NCBI GenBank assembly: GCA_003427395.1
Contig: BFEA01000615.1
Location: 128,505 to 192,504, forward strand
Direction of reading: 5' to 3'
Source: Chara braunii
Lineage: Eukaryota > Streptophyta > Charophyceae > Charales > Characeae
Length of the DNA stretch: 64,000 nt
The translations under genes were made by a program, and so were the position numbers. The notes under the pieces were generated by a model. It was not told the origin of the DNA and made no database searches. It saw only the letters and a list, made by a program, of their open reading frames with translations. Each line of letters starts with the position of its first letter. Position 1 is the first letter of the stretch. This document shows, piece by piece, positions 10,726-20,447 of this stretch.

Positions 10726-10817
10726 GATATTAAATAGATATCAGATATATTACTCTTTATAGAATGAATAATTATTCATTCTATAAAGAGTAATATATCT
10801 GATATCTATTTAATATC
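10726..10817. repeat. Perfect 92-bp palindrome (46-bp arms, no spacer)
   Basis: Starts GATATTAAATAGATATC and ends with its exact reverse complement; the axis lies between 10,771 and 10,772 within AATAATTATT. It is AT-rich and flanked by AAAAA on the left and GTGGTGTG on the right. Every base pair I checked is complementary. It could be a minimal foldback transposon, a cruciform-forming site or an assembly artefact. Confidence 0.9.
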
Positions 10818-11289
10818 GTGGTGTGTGGGATGCGTCCTAGTCGACCGACGACGGGTCACGCTTGGGACTTCAGCCTCCCAAGATGCCGATTCACGTGCGG
10901 GTAAGATTGAGGCGTAATTCCGCGCGTACCCCCTATGCTACAGCGAACGAGAAACGGCTTCGGCTGGTCCACCTCTGCGATTGCTATTGAGAAACTTCCG
11001 TACTGTGGACTGGTAGTTCGGCGGGGATACGCCCACCGAAGGGAGGTGACAACTCCCGTAAGGTGGAGGTAAGTCGTGCCTCACGTAAGCCCTATCCTGT
11101 CGTAGGGGCTCGCGAGAGGTATGGCTGGCGCACTCGGCCGGAGCGGCTTGCGGAAGCTCCATGTGTATTTTCGCGGAAGGTGTAAACCAACTCCTGCGTG
11201 ACAGGGCCGGGAGGGTCCCGCACTGCCCCTGTGCGGTGCCGGACCGATGCGCTTGACAGCGCTTGCAGCCAATTTGGTGTGAAGCTTGT
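10818..11289. other. GC-richer spacer without recognisable gene
   Basis: A long - strand frame (11,588-10,938) crosses this region, but its N-terminal half is only the translated microsatellite (poly-Tyr), so I do not accept it. Nothing else is recognised. Confidence 0.4.
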
Positions 11290-11359
11290 TCGTATGTATG
11301 TGAAGTAAGAAAAGAGGAAGTCTGACTGCATAAATGATCATAATAATAATAACAATAAC

Positions 11360-11412
<53 letters not shown>

Positions 11413-11620
11413 TAATAATAATAAGAATAGTAATAATAATAGTAAAGCAAGGAAGATGAGCAATAGCGAACTTCATTCATCAACAGCATCGTACACAATT
11501 GACCAGATAATCGTGACTTTAAACCGAAAGCAAAATACCATTGTGAGTCCCACCAAATAAGAGCACAGCAAAGACCCACAATTGACAATGCTGGTATAGT
11601 CTCATCATCATCAATGCTGA
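11290..11620. repeat. Dispersed repeat R2 with internal TAA-rich microsatellite, copy b
   Basis: GGAAGTCTGACTGCA, an imperfect TAA/AAC array (about 11,340-11,435), AGCGAACTTC and a tail with CCACCAAATAAGAGCACA repeat the layout at 4070-4260. The microsatellite is about 90 bp here against 26 bp there. Confidence 0.65.
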
Positions 11621-11930
11621 ACCAATGTCGACATCCTATCTAGCATTCGGCGCCCAGACTATAATGACAGATCCTATCTAGCCTACTACTACAATGCTGA
11701 ATGATGGCGGCAACAACTCTTCTGAAGTACAAGCAGATCGTGGCCAATGTCGTACGCATCAGCACCAGGCAAGTCGCTTGCTTCACTCACAACCTCGTTC
11801 CTCAACACACAGATGCCACTTGTACCCAACCTGATATGCATCTAACAATCACAATAATAATAATAATACGTATACTCTTAAAGACTACAAAGGGCCCAGC
11901 GTGACGCCCCGTGTTGGGCCCAACGAAAAT

Positions 11931-12030
11931 ATGTCCGGAGGGCGACAGGCGGAGTGGGACTAACGGCAGTAGCGAAAATCTGTTCGGAGGGCGAAGGGTC
12001 GAGCGGGACTGACTACGGTGGCGGGAGCGC
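11931..12030. repeat. Two-copy ~49-bp tandem repeat
   Basis: TGTCCGGAGGGCGACAGG and TGTTCGGAGGGCGAAGGG begin two adjacent units that also share a GCGGGACT-like part and a TAGCGAAAATC or GTGGCGGGAG end. Confidence 0.6.
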
Positions 12031-12090
12031 GGCCGAAGAGTTTTGGGAGGCGCAAGGGGGGCCACGGGACCGCGCCTGATGTCATATTCC

Positions 12091-12570
12091 ATGTGGAGGG
12101 TGGCGCAGGGGTGCGGGAAACGGTTGCGGAGTGCGTGCCGTCTCGACCCCGCAATGGACTTTGCGCATTTGGGCTGTGGAGGGTGGCACGCGCCCGTGGG
12201 AATTAGTTGCGGCCCGTGCGTTTGCACAGGGGCGGGTCCTCGTAGGTTATTGCGAGTGGTGTGGTGAAGTGCATTCGCAGTGTGGTGGGGCCGGTGCTGT
12301 CTTTGGCCATCGAAAGCGGGGGATGCGTGGATGGTAACGACGGTTTTATCCCGCCGTCGGTTCGTAATGCGCGGCCGGAGTTGGCTTTGCGGTCACTGTG
12401 GAGGGTGGAACGGGGCTGCGCCAAAAACTTGCCATGGAAGTGCGCTCGTAGTGTGACGGGGCCGACACTGTATTTTCGACTACGTGCGCAGGGGCGATGC
12501 GCGAATGTTGACGGCGGTGTTATCCCACCGTTGGTTCGTTGTGCGCGGCTGAACGCGGCTTCGCGGTGAA
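12091..12570. repeat. Diverged GC-rich tandem units (~168 bp) with repeated CTGTGGAGGGTGG
   Basis: The stretch from GAAGTGCATTCGCAGTGTG to GGCTTTGCGGTCA (about 12,264-12,395) recurs diverged at about 12,432-12,568, sharing TTTTATCCCGCCGTCGG versus GTTATCCCACCGTTGG. CTGTGGAGGGTGG-like sequence recurs at about 12,091, 12,175 and 12,398. Confidence 0.65.
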
Positions 12571-12663
12571 GGCGCTTCCGCACGAGCGAGGCGTGCGGCT
12601 ATTTAAGCGTGCGCGGGATAGGATCGCGACTGTGCCACTCATATGTGTATGTGTGTGCGTGGG

Positions 12664-12740
12664 AGAGAGAGAGAGAGAGAAACCTTCTACGAGTCGTCGC
12701 GAAGACACACACAGAGAGAGAGACCGAGAGCGAGAGCGAG

Positions 12741-12816
<76 letters not shown>
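12664..12816. repeat. (GA)n microsatellite with GAGCGA variants
   Basis: A short (GA)n at 12,664-12,681 is followed, after a gap, by a roughly 105-bp GA tract at 12,711-12,816. It yields spurious Arg/Glu and Ser/Leu frames. Confidence 0.95.
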
Positions 12817-12818
<2 letters not shown>

Positions 12819-12933
12819 GGTGCGGTGCTATCGTACGTCCTGTGGTAAGGAGGTAAGAAGAGAGGAGCGGCAGCGACAAGAGACGAGAGGCGTGGAAGAA
12901 TGCGAGAGGTGCAGCCGTCCCGCAACTTACCAA

Positions 12934-13032
12934 TAGAGAGAGAGAGGAGGAGGAAAGAGAAGGGGAAGGGATCGAGTCGAGAGAGAGAGGAGGAGGAAAG
13001 AGAAGGGGAAGGGATCGAGTCGAGAGAGAGAG
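12934..13032. repeat. Two-copy ~45-bp purine-rich tandem repeat
   Basis: A unit of (GA)n, GGAGGAGGAAAGAGAAGGGG and AAGGGATCGAGTC occurs twice in direct succession. Confidence 0.85.
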
Positions 13033-13319
13033 GGGGCGGGCACTAGGGACAGGAGAATTGGGGAGAGGGCAGGGACGAGGAAGGACATGTGGGCAGTCAC
13101 TCTAACTTGAAGGTCGTTGTCTCCTCCCGCTCGCGAGCTTCTCCCAGTGGCCTGGTTACGCACACTTCTCAACTACTCGCTCGGCGTCGACAAGCTCTCC
13201 GGGGGACTGTCGGGGCAACGAATTATTTGCTGCCCATTATTCCCCGCTCGTGTGTTCCCCCTTAAGGAGCCTCTCACAAACCGCGGGGTACCTGCGTTTT
13301 GCCGATTATGAACTTAGCC

Positions 13320-14300
13320 TCTGAACTTGTCGGTTGCTAGCTCTTCTTGAGAGCTCGCTGGTCTCTCTCTTTTTGCAGGTCATGAAGTCGTTGGTTACGA
13401 GCTCGTGTAAGCGGCTTGCTGGCTACTCGCATTCGACTGATTACGAGCTTACTCACTGAATTCATTGGTTATGAGCTCGTGTAAGCGGGTCGCTGATTAC
13501 TGCGATTTGGCTGATTACGAGCTTGATCTTTGAGGTCGTTGGTTACGAGCTCTTCAAGGGAGCTCGCTGGTTATTCGCATTGGACTGATTACGAGCTTAT
13601 TCGAGCTCGTGTAGGCGGCTCGCTGGTTGCTGTCATTTGGTTGATAACGAGTTTGTTCCCTGAAGTCGTTGGTCACGAGATCTTCTAGGAAGTCGCTGGT
13701 TACTGGCATTTGGCTGATTACGAGCTTGATCTCTGAGGTCATTGGTTACGAGCTCTTCAAGGGAGCTCGCTGATTATTCGCATTGGACTGATTACGGGCT
13801 TGTTTGAGCACGTGTAGGCGGCTCGCCGGTTGCTGCCATTTGGTTGATAACGAACTTGTTCCCTGAAGTCGTTGGTCACGAGATCTTCCAGGAAGCCGGT
13901 GGTTACTTGCATTTGGATTACGAGCTTATTCTCTTAATCCGTGTGGGCGGCTCGCTGGCTTGTTCTCTCAAGTCGCTGGTTACGAGCTCTTCTAGAAAGC
14001 TTGCAGATTACTGACCGATTACGAGTTTATTCTCTGAATTCGGTGGTTACGAGCTCGTGTAGGCGGCTCGCTGGTCGCTCGCATTTGGCCGATCACGAGC
14101 TTACTCTCTTGCATTTTGCTGATTACGAGTTTATCCTCTGAATCCGTTGGACACGAGCTCTACTAGGAAGCTCGTTGGTTCCTCGCATTTTTGCTGGCTA
14201 CGAGATTATTCCTTGAACTCGTTTGGTTACGAGCTCTCCCAGGAAGCTCGGTGGTCACTCACATTTGCTGATCACGAGCTCATTGGCGAGGTCGCCGGTC
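13320..14300. repeat. Higher-order tandem repeat: ~68-bp monomers in a 203-bp unit
   Basis: Monomers carry GGTTACGAGCTC and GATTACGAGCTT boxes and GGAGCTCGCTGGTT. GATTACGAGCTTGATC begins at 13,513 and again at 13,716, and the 203 bp between them, made of three monomer types, recurs with few differences to about 13,918. Outside this the monomers are more diverged. The array lies just upstream of the foldback and LTR edge of element A and may be part of its LTR. Confidence 0.8.
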
Positions 14301-14842
14301 ACTCACCTTTGCTAAGTTGCTCTCGGGATTTTGCTGTGGTCGCCGGCTTCTCTTTCTCAAAGCCATTGGCTACTCAGTTTTGCTAAGTCTACTTTCGGGG
14401 TTTTCCGTTGATTAAATACCTCCTCTTGTAAAGTCTGTAGTGACTCTCTTTTCGCTGAGCTCGTTCCCTGAGCTCGTCGGGTTCGCGGCTACTCACTGAG
14501 CTTATTTTTTGAACTCCTCTGTGGCTGCTTTGAGCTCGTGGTTACTGGCTGAGTTCATTCTCTGAACTCGTCCGGTTCAGTCTGTGATTACTCGAACTTG
14601 CTCGGTCAGTGTTCTTTTTATGTTCGGGGCCGCGACTACTCACTGCTCACCTTGCTTTTCTGATGACGAAAAAAAGGTCTTCCGGGAGCGGGAATTTTGT
14701 GTACAAGGTAAAGGTTCTGTTCAGTCGGAGTCGTGGGGAAGAAACCTGGGTTTTCTCAAGTTCCGCACAGGGCAACGTGTTGTTTCTGTTTCCTTAGGAG
14801 AGAAGGTTAACAACAGTCGTATGTTTCATCACCACTTCAGGA

Positions 14843-15023
14843 CACCCTTCACCACCTCAGGATGCAGCCTCCCTAAACAGGTGGTTTTCAGGGTCTTCGG
14901 ACCTTTCACCACTTCAGGACCATTCAGGTCTGAAAATCGTGAATGGTCCTGAAGTGGTGAAAGCTCCGAAGACCGTGAACACCACCTGTTTAGGCAGGCT
15001 GCATCCTCAAGTGGTGAAGGGTG
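14843..15023. repeat. Inverted repeat with 84-bp arms
   Basis: The left arm 14,843-14,926 (starts CACCCTTCACCAC) and right arm 14,940-15,023 (ends GTGGTGAAGGGTG) are reverse complements with a few mismatches, around a 13-base loop. A transcript would fold into a long hairpin. Confidence 0.85.
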
Positions 15024-15215
15024 GTTTTCATGGTCTTCGGACCTTTCACCACTTCAGGACTATTCAGGATTTTCAGACTGCCCAAAACTCTCACTTGACC
15101 ACTTCAGGATGCAGCCTGCCTAAACAGGTGGTTTTCAGGGTCTTCGGACCTTTCACCACTTCAGGACCATTCAGGATTTTCGGACTGCCCAAAACTCTCA
15201 CTTCAGAATTTTCAT
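15021..15215 (+). repeat. 107-bp tandem repeat, two copies
   Basis: GTGGTTTTCATGGTC at 15,021 and GTGGTTTTCAGGGTC at 15,128 start two units sharing TTCGGACCTTTCACCAC and GACTGCCCAAAACTCTC. The first half also matches 14,881-14,930, so the foldback arm is another copy in inverted orientation. Confidence 0.85.
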
Positions 15216-15531
15216 TCCCGAATTTTCAGCTACCCGATAACTGGTTGTGCTCCTTAGAGCTTGGATCAGTCGAGTCCGTAGGGGCTAACTGGGTTTTCTC
15301 AAGCTCTGAGCCTCTTACTGGCCAGCTGGGAGAAGCCAGAAATCCAGTCTCAGTTTCCGAGCCTGGTGGGATCTGGTTTAAAAAGGGGGGGGAAATCGGG
15401 ATTTCTCTCCACTTTGAACTGCCTTCAGTTGTGGCATCCCGGTAGGACTCCACTGAAAGGGAGGGGCTTCTCGGCCTTCCGGCTACCAGGTCAAACCTCA
15501 CCGAGAAAAACTGGGGGAGGCCTGACCGACA
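15216..15531 (+). mobile_element. Right edge of putative 5' LTR of element A
   Basis: The sequence ends GACCGACA at 15,531, just 3 bases before a strong primer-binding site, as expected of an LTR ending in CA. The left edge is not located: I could not find the sequence after 63,750 (where the 3' LTR should begin) repeated upstream. The foldback and higher-order repeat at 13.3-15.2 kb are probably inside this LTR, but that is inference. Confidence 0.5.
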
Positions 15532-15534
15532 AAG

Positions 15535-15553
15535 TGGCGCCGTCGCCGGGGAC
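15535..15553 (+). promoter_or_regulatory. Primer-binding site of element A (tRNA-Asp type)
   Basis: TGGCGCCGTCGCCGGGGAC closely matches the plant gypsy primer site TGGCGCCGTTGCCGGGGA, complementary to a tRNA 3' end (usually assigned to tRNA-Asp). It begins 3 bases after the CA end of the LTR. Confidence 0.85.
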
Positions 15554-16395
15554 AGCATTCTCCGACGACTTCGGGCGGCTCGAGGAGTGCGGGTGAAGGA
15601 GAACCGGCGTAACAGGTAGTGGCGGGACTTTTTTTCAGAGTTTCGGCGTCAAGGGTTCGCCTCTGCGGCATCAGGTTTCCGGTATCGACACTTCTTTGGG
15701 TCTTTTTCTTTCGGCCACGGTCTTCTTCGGGCCTGAGCAGCAGTACACAACGACTTAATTTCCTTGGCGGCGTTTAGATTTTTTGATTGATATCGGGGTG
15801 TGGGTTCTATTGGGGCCTTGTTTCAATGTGGGGAAAGGAGTGTCGGGCTTGTTGGGTGCAAAGGGCTTGGGGGTATCGGGAATTCTCGATTTTTGCAGGT
15901 CCGCTCCGGCCTCGCTTGCGACTTCGGCCCTGCTGCTCCAATATGATTCAGGTCAGTCTTTGCTGGGGAATGTGATGTTTTTTTGGAGTGTTTATTCCTA
16001 AAATCAACGAACTAAGAGGGCTAAACAGTTTGCTTGTGGGGGTTTGAATGAGGGCGAAAGGCAACCAAAGGGCGGTAAGAAGAGCCGTGAGGGAAAATAG
16101 TGTGATAGGGTCCGCACACGGGGGAGAGAGAGTGGACTCAAGGGGGAGAGAGGAAAGGGGGGTTCGAGAGGGTCCGGGGGCGTTGACAATTTGGGATCCA
16201 AGGGGGTCGCCAAACATCCTCGACCCGCACGGACTGTGGAGGGCGCCCACACAAAGTGCAACTCCCGCACCGGAAAGGGTTCCGCGGGAAGGTTTTTGGT
16301 TTTCAGTTATCGACCCCCGAGGGTTGTGTGCGGGCCCCGCGAGAGAGACGCCTCCCGCTTGAGAGGGGAATTCTCAAGAGGGGACGGTTCGGGAC
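15554..16395 (+). other. Element A leader, no convincing gene
   Basis: Purine- and G-rich sequence with short overlapping frames on both strands and no recognised domain. Confidence 0.4.
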
Positions 16396-16623
16396 TTGGG
16401 GGTAAGAAGGGTGGTGCTTCGGGTTCCGGGGCAAGAGAGTGAGGGAAATACAACCGTCGTTGTGAGTGAGGGGGATAGGGGGCAGCCTCGGGGAGAAGAG
16501 GTGGGAGACACGTGGGGGGCCTTGGACGAGGGATCGGAGGACGGGTCTTGGGTGGACCGGTGTCTTGCCGATTTCTCGGACTCAGACCTAGGGGATTATT
16601 GGGATTACGCGAATGAATATTGA
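16396..16623 (+). CDS. Hypothetical acidic ORF in element A leader
   Basis: A 75-codon frame without an ATG (first in-frame start GTG) ends in an Asp/Ser/Tyr-rich acidic tail with WVDRCLADFSDSD. It lies between the PBS and a strong donor-like site (AAGGTACGTA at 16,640). It may be the first exon of a leader protein or chance. No family recognised. Confidence 0.25.
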   Translation: MGVRRVVLRVPGQESEGNTTVVVSEGDRGQPRGEEVGDTWGALDEGSEDGSWVDRCLADFSDSDLGDYWDYANEY

Positions 16624-16642
16624 AGGGACCGAAGACCACAAG

Positions 16643-17166
16643 GTACGTAAAAATATTTGCTCAACCTTAGAAACTCTTCCTAAATCTCTGCTTCTCCCAC
16701 CCCTCTTTTTCGGGTACCCCGATTGAATTCCGTGATTTCAAGAGAGAAAAGAGTCAGACGGAGGCGAAGAAGGAAGGAGGGAACGAAGTGAGAAGAGTTC
16801 ACGATGAGGAGAATGAGAGGGAATAGATAGGCTAGTGATCACCGATTGATAGGCGGATAAAGTCCTGCTACCCGGGTAATTCCACGCTCGAGGTGGGTCG
16901 AGTAGGGGCGTGGTCTCGGATAGGCTAACTTAGGACTAGGGGTCTGTTCGGTGAGGGATATAGGGCACGGGTGTGTGACTACGGTCCGACCCCGGAGGAA
17001 GGGTTGCCACCTTTCTTCGGGGATAAACTATGTTCGCGGCTAGTCCTCATACCTGGAAGTGGGAGGACCTCTCAGCGGGGGAGGAAAGGAAGGTAGTCGA
17101 GTGAAACGGCGTTCCTTCTCTAGTCCATTTGATCCTGCTGGGCTCACAGGCACCTTCTCCTTGCAG
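16643..17166 (+). other. Candidate intron in element A leader
   Basis: The donor CAAG|GTACGTAA is close to consensus. The acceptor CACCTTCTCCTTGCAG|GG at 17,166 has a good pyrimidine tract, and GGCTAACTTAGG at 16,922 could serve as branch point. Splicing would bring the PBS-proximal leader close to the first accessory frame, whose ATG is at 17,237. RNA evidence is lacking. Confidence 0.35.
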
Positions 17167-17236
17167 GGTAGGGGTGGTCTCTCAAGTGGCCAAATAGGGA
17201 ATGAGGACTAAAGTCATCTCTCATTGATTAGGGTGA

Positions 17237-17590
17237 ATGAGCCTAGCAGCGGTCCCCGAATGGATTAGCGTAAGAAGCTATGGTGGGGTCGTCGTGTGGT
17301 GCCATACCTTCCGCTTGTAGATGGAAGACTTTGATGTGGCCCTCTATGTAGAGAAAGGGCAAGACCAGGGAGAGAATTTCCTTCACGGATGGGGGGCGAC
17401 GGTCAACGACTCCTGTGGGGCTAGAGGTGAGCTGCGAGGGTACGGGTTCAATTATTTCTACTCCTTAGGGTAACGAACTTATCCTAGGGGCGGCAGGCCT
17501 ACGCCGGTGATTTCGGACGCCTATCTCGACGGGTCGGACGGGTGAAGAGTATTAGTAGCGATTATAGAAGAAATAGTGGGGCGCCTATGA
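17237..17590 (+). pseudogene. Accessory family 2, copy 1 (broken)
   Basis: First of three tandem paralogues of about 120 residues. The start MSLAAVPEW at 17,237 corresponds to MSLGVLEFEP in copy 2. Then come VVVWCHTFRL, FDVALYVEKG, a Tyr-rich YGFNYFYSLG and DAYLDGSDG. It has in-frame stops at several points (after FRL, SLG and SDG). The final TGA at 17,588-17,590 overlaps the ATG of copy 2 as ATGA. I recognise no known domain; a conserved Cys and the many aromatic residues suggest a small folded domain. Confidence 0.6.
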
Positions 17591-17949
17591 GTTTGGGGGT
17601 TCTAGAGTTTGAGCCAGCAGGCATTAGCATGGGAAGCCGTGGTGGTGTAAACGTGTGGTGCTACAATTTTTACCTGTGGACAGGAAATTTCGATATAGCG
17701 CTTTACGTAGAAGAAGGGACTGACCGAGGGGAAGCTTTCCTAAATAGTTGGGAAGAAGCGGTTGGCCAAGCACAACTAGAGAGGGAGTTTTTAGGAGGGT
17801 ACGGGATCCGGTATTTCTATACTTTGAGGTGTCGCACCTTCCGATGAGGGGAGCGACCCGCCCAAGTTATACCGGAAGCGTATCTAGATGGGTTAGACGG
17901 GTGGAGGGTGCTAGTCTCGATCATAGAGGAGATAGTGGAGAACATATGA
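17587..17949 (+). pseudogene. Accessory family 2, copy 2 (one in-frame stop)
   Basis: The best preserved copy of the family. It runs from MSLGVLEFEPAGIS through NVWCYNFYLWTG, FDIALYVEEG, FLNSWEEAV and YGIRYFYTL. It reaches a TGA at 17,845, then continues in frame through VIPEAYLDG to a TGA at 17,947-17,949. Start (17,587) and end both sit in ATGA overlaps with neighbouring copies. About 120 codons; product unknown. The strict order of conserved blocks in all three copies shows former selection on the protein. Confidence 0.65.
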
Positions 17950-18318
17950 GCTTAGGGGTTTCAGAGTTTGACCCAGGGGGCATCAGCGGGGTGACTGTGG
18001 GGGAGTAGACGTGTGGTGCTACAGGTTCTTCCTGTGGACCGGGGATTGGGACATTGCCCTCTACGTTGAAGAGGGAATAGATCTAGGACAAGGTTTTCTT
18101 AGTAGTTGGGAGGAGGCTGTCGGCCTCGCGTAATTGGAGAAGGAACTTCTGGGGCCTACGAGACCCGGTATTTCTATACTCTAGGTTACCGTACCTACCG
18201 AGGAGGTGAGCGGCCGGCCCCGATCATACCGGAGGCCTACCTCGACGGGTCCGACGGGTTGAAGGTATTGATAGAGATCGTTAAGAAGGTGGTACAAAGC
18301 CAGGAGGGGCATGGTTAG
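17946..18318 (+). pseudogene. Accessory family 2, copy 3 (frameshifts)
   Basis: Begins MSLGVSEFDPGGIS with its ATG overlapping the preceding TGA. After a frameshift near 17,998 it reads DVWCYRFFLWTGDWDIALY and FLSSWEEAVG, then a TAA near 18,130 and a second frameshift. It resumes with YFYTLGYRTYRGG and IPEAYLDGSDG and ends TAG at 18,316-18,318. That stop overlaps the ATG of the next frame (ATGGTTAG). Same unknown family as copies 1 and 2. Confidence 0.6.
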
Positions 18319-19055
18319 AATTGTAGAAGCAGGGGAAAACGGCAGAGTGAAAATCGAGAAGGCAGACCTTCTCAAAGATCGCGAATGCTTTAGCGTCCCT
18401 TTGGATCATCGTACTGAAGAGATACCTAGCGGGGCGCGAGAGAGGGGTGGAACTTGAGAAGGGGGTCTTCCTTTGGGCACGGTTCACAGTGGGCATTTGG
18501 GAAGGAGATCAGTGGACTAGGAATAGACCTAGGAACGGGGGAAAGCCCCGGCGAGCGGCAGTTCGTGCCGAGGGCACGGTCTATCTAAGTCGGGAGGCGT
18601 GGGTCGAGTACGTCACCCACTGGGTCTTAGGGTGGTATCGGGAGGACCCCTGGGAGTTACGCGCGGGGCCTATCCTGAGGCGGATCTTCGAGGAGGTGCC
18701 CCTTCAGCATAGCCTGGCGTTCCGCTTGCGGGTGACTTGCACCCGGGACGAGGAATATCCTCGAGCCGCGGGTTGCTTCCAGGCTATCTTCCCTGCTTAC
18801 GATTTCAGGAGGGTGTGTGGAGAAGGGGTTGAGTACGAAAAAGTAGTGAAGTCTATTAGGCGAGAGATAAGGAGGGGGCTGTCCTTTCGCTCGCTCCACT
18901 GGTTTTATTCCTATTGCGTGGACAACCGTGTCCCGTACGAGGTTAGGGCAGATCGGATCAGGGAGAGGATCTCTCTTGAGTCGGAGAGAGACCGTGAGGG
19001 CGGAGGGGACTACCGATACCAAAGGGTGTTTGGGGTGCGTCGAAGGGTAGAATGA
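18311..19055 (+). pseudogene. Accessory family 1, copy A1 (~245 residues, one frameshift)
   Basis: First of a series of diverged paralogues in element A. The N-terminus from ATG 18,311 (MVRIVEAGENG) is joined across a frameshift near 18,435 to VFLWARFTVGIW. Next come GTVYLSREAWVEYV, a charged stretch with EDPWELRAG, a second half with YPRAAGCFQAIFPAYDF, and FRSLHWFYSYC. It ends TGA at 19,053, directly followed by the ATG of A2. The family signatures are an aromatic VxVW/FLW block, a TVYLSxExW block and an FP/VPxF block. Function is unknown; no membrane segment or known enzyme motif is visible. Confidence 0.65.
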
Positions 19056-19741
19056 ATGGTTCTATTGGACCGGGGCGTCGGTAGGTTCGTTGAGTCTCCT
19101 CTAGACGAACGAGGGGTGTGTAGCCTGGTTCCGAGCAACGGAAGAATCCCCGATTGGAGAAGGTTAGAAGGAGGGGAGATTACGGCTGGAGGTAATTTCG
19201 TATGGATAGAATCGGAAGAGGCTGAGGAAAGAATGGTTGAGGTACGGCTTAAAGTCACCTCGGTGATCTTCGTTAAGCCGGAGGCTTGGTCGAAGATTAT
19301 TGTACCCCTGGTCTGGGCCAAGGGGGTGGGCTGGACTTATTGATCAGGGAAGCTAGAGAAGTCAGGAGGAGGTGGATAGATAGGGTCCGAAAGATATTTG
19401 ATTTTGAGGCATTGGAAGCCGAGAGGTTCGTCAGGGCGGGCGAACTCCCAAGGGCAAGTTACCGTGTGACCGTGTGGGTCCCAAACTTTGTGTTCTCAAG
19501 AGAGAGTGAGGGAAGAGTGGTGAGACTCCTAGAGAGGGGAAGGAGTTTGGGATTACCCTTTGGAGCCCTGTGGACGCTGTACACACATTGCATCGATTAG
19601 GGTATCCCTCCACGCAAGAAGATTTGGAGAATTTTTAGGAGATTGGGGTCCCTAGAGAAACCCTTTACTCTCTCACCGAAAAGATACCGACGGTGGGTTT
19701 TTAAAACGGCATTGGTAGATGGTGAGATTTGTGCTCAGTGA
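19056..19741 (+). pseudogene. Accessory family 1, copy A2 (frameshift and TAG)
   Basis: Starts with zero gap after the A1 stop (TGAATG). Blocks are NFVWIESEEAEE, SVIFVKPEAWSKIIVPLVW, a frameshift near 19,330, then YRVTVWVPNFVFSRE and FGALWTLYTHCID. A TAG at 19,598 (probably from CAG) interrupts the tail. The frame then runs on to TGA 19,739-19,741, overlapping the ATG of A3 by 23 bases. Domain order matches A1 and A3. Unknown function. Confidence 0.6.
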
Positions 19742-20447
19742 AAACGGGGTGGTGGAAGCAATAGAGGCTAGTGAAGCGGGTAAAGTCTTGGTTCCGGAAG
19801 ACCCTCACGTGACTCCTTACTGGGTGAGCGTTGAGAAAGGCGGAGTCATCCGAGAAGGGGCCTACGTGTGGGTTCGAGCTCGAAGGCTCACTTGGAAGGA
19901 AGGAGTGCAAAGAGGAGGCCCGCCAGACCTCAGTCGTTTTCTAGAGATTCAAGCTACGATCTTCCTCAACGAGGAGACGTGGACTGAAGTGTGGAGGGGA
20001 TTGGTAACAGGCCAAGAGACCCATACGGAGTACCGTGAGTCCGCAAGGCTGTTAGCAAACAGCCTGGTGCTCGATGATTACGAGGAAGGGACTTTCCAGT
20101 CGTGGACGCGGGTGTCCTTCGAGGAACCCGGCGAGGTCCCTCGTGCATCCGGGGTCCTCCATGCGAACTTACCCCTATTCTTAACAAACTCATTCTTGAG
20201 AGACCCGGGGGAAAGAGTAGTGGCGGTACTTAGAGCAGCTCGGAAATCCGGAGTGCGGACTAGAGGATTATTCTGGCTCTACACGCGGTGTGCGGAGGTT
20301 GGGGCTTCCCCAAGAGGAGAGTAATCCGGTATACTCGGGAGATTCAGAGAGCTTGAGGGGGTCCAAGCTCACGTCGCGGACGTCCCATACGCTCGCCTCT
20401 TCGGGGAAGAGCAGGTGGCTAACCGGCGGGGGTACGAAGACCGATGA
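19719..20447 (+). CDS. Accessory family 1, copy A3 (nearly intact)
   Basis: Best-preserved copy, open for 201 codons from ATG 19,719 to TAA 20,322. It continues in the same frame for 40 codons to a TGA at 20,445 that overlaps the ATG of A4 (ATGA). Blocks: GAYVWVRARRLTW (about residues 48-60), ATIFLNEETWTEVWRGLVTG (79-98), WTRVSFEEPGEVPRASG (129-145), LPLFLTNSFL (150-159) and RGLFWLYTRC (182-191). The same blocks occur in A1, A2 and A4 and in four - strand copies in element B. No known domain recognised. It is predicted soluble from composition. Confidence 0.7.

Noticed and set aside
10938-11588. 216-codon - strand frame
   Set aside because: Its middle is translated microsatellite (poly-Tyr) and the remainder resembles nothing; it overlaps a dispersed repeat.
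12520-12936. Arg/Glu and Ser/Leu frames
   Set aside because: Translation of (GA)n on both strands.
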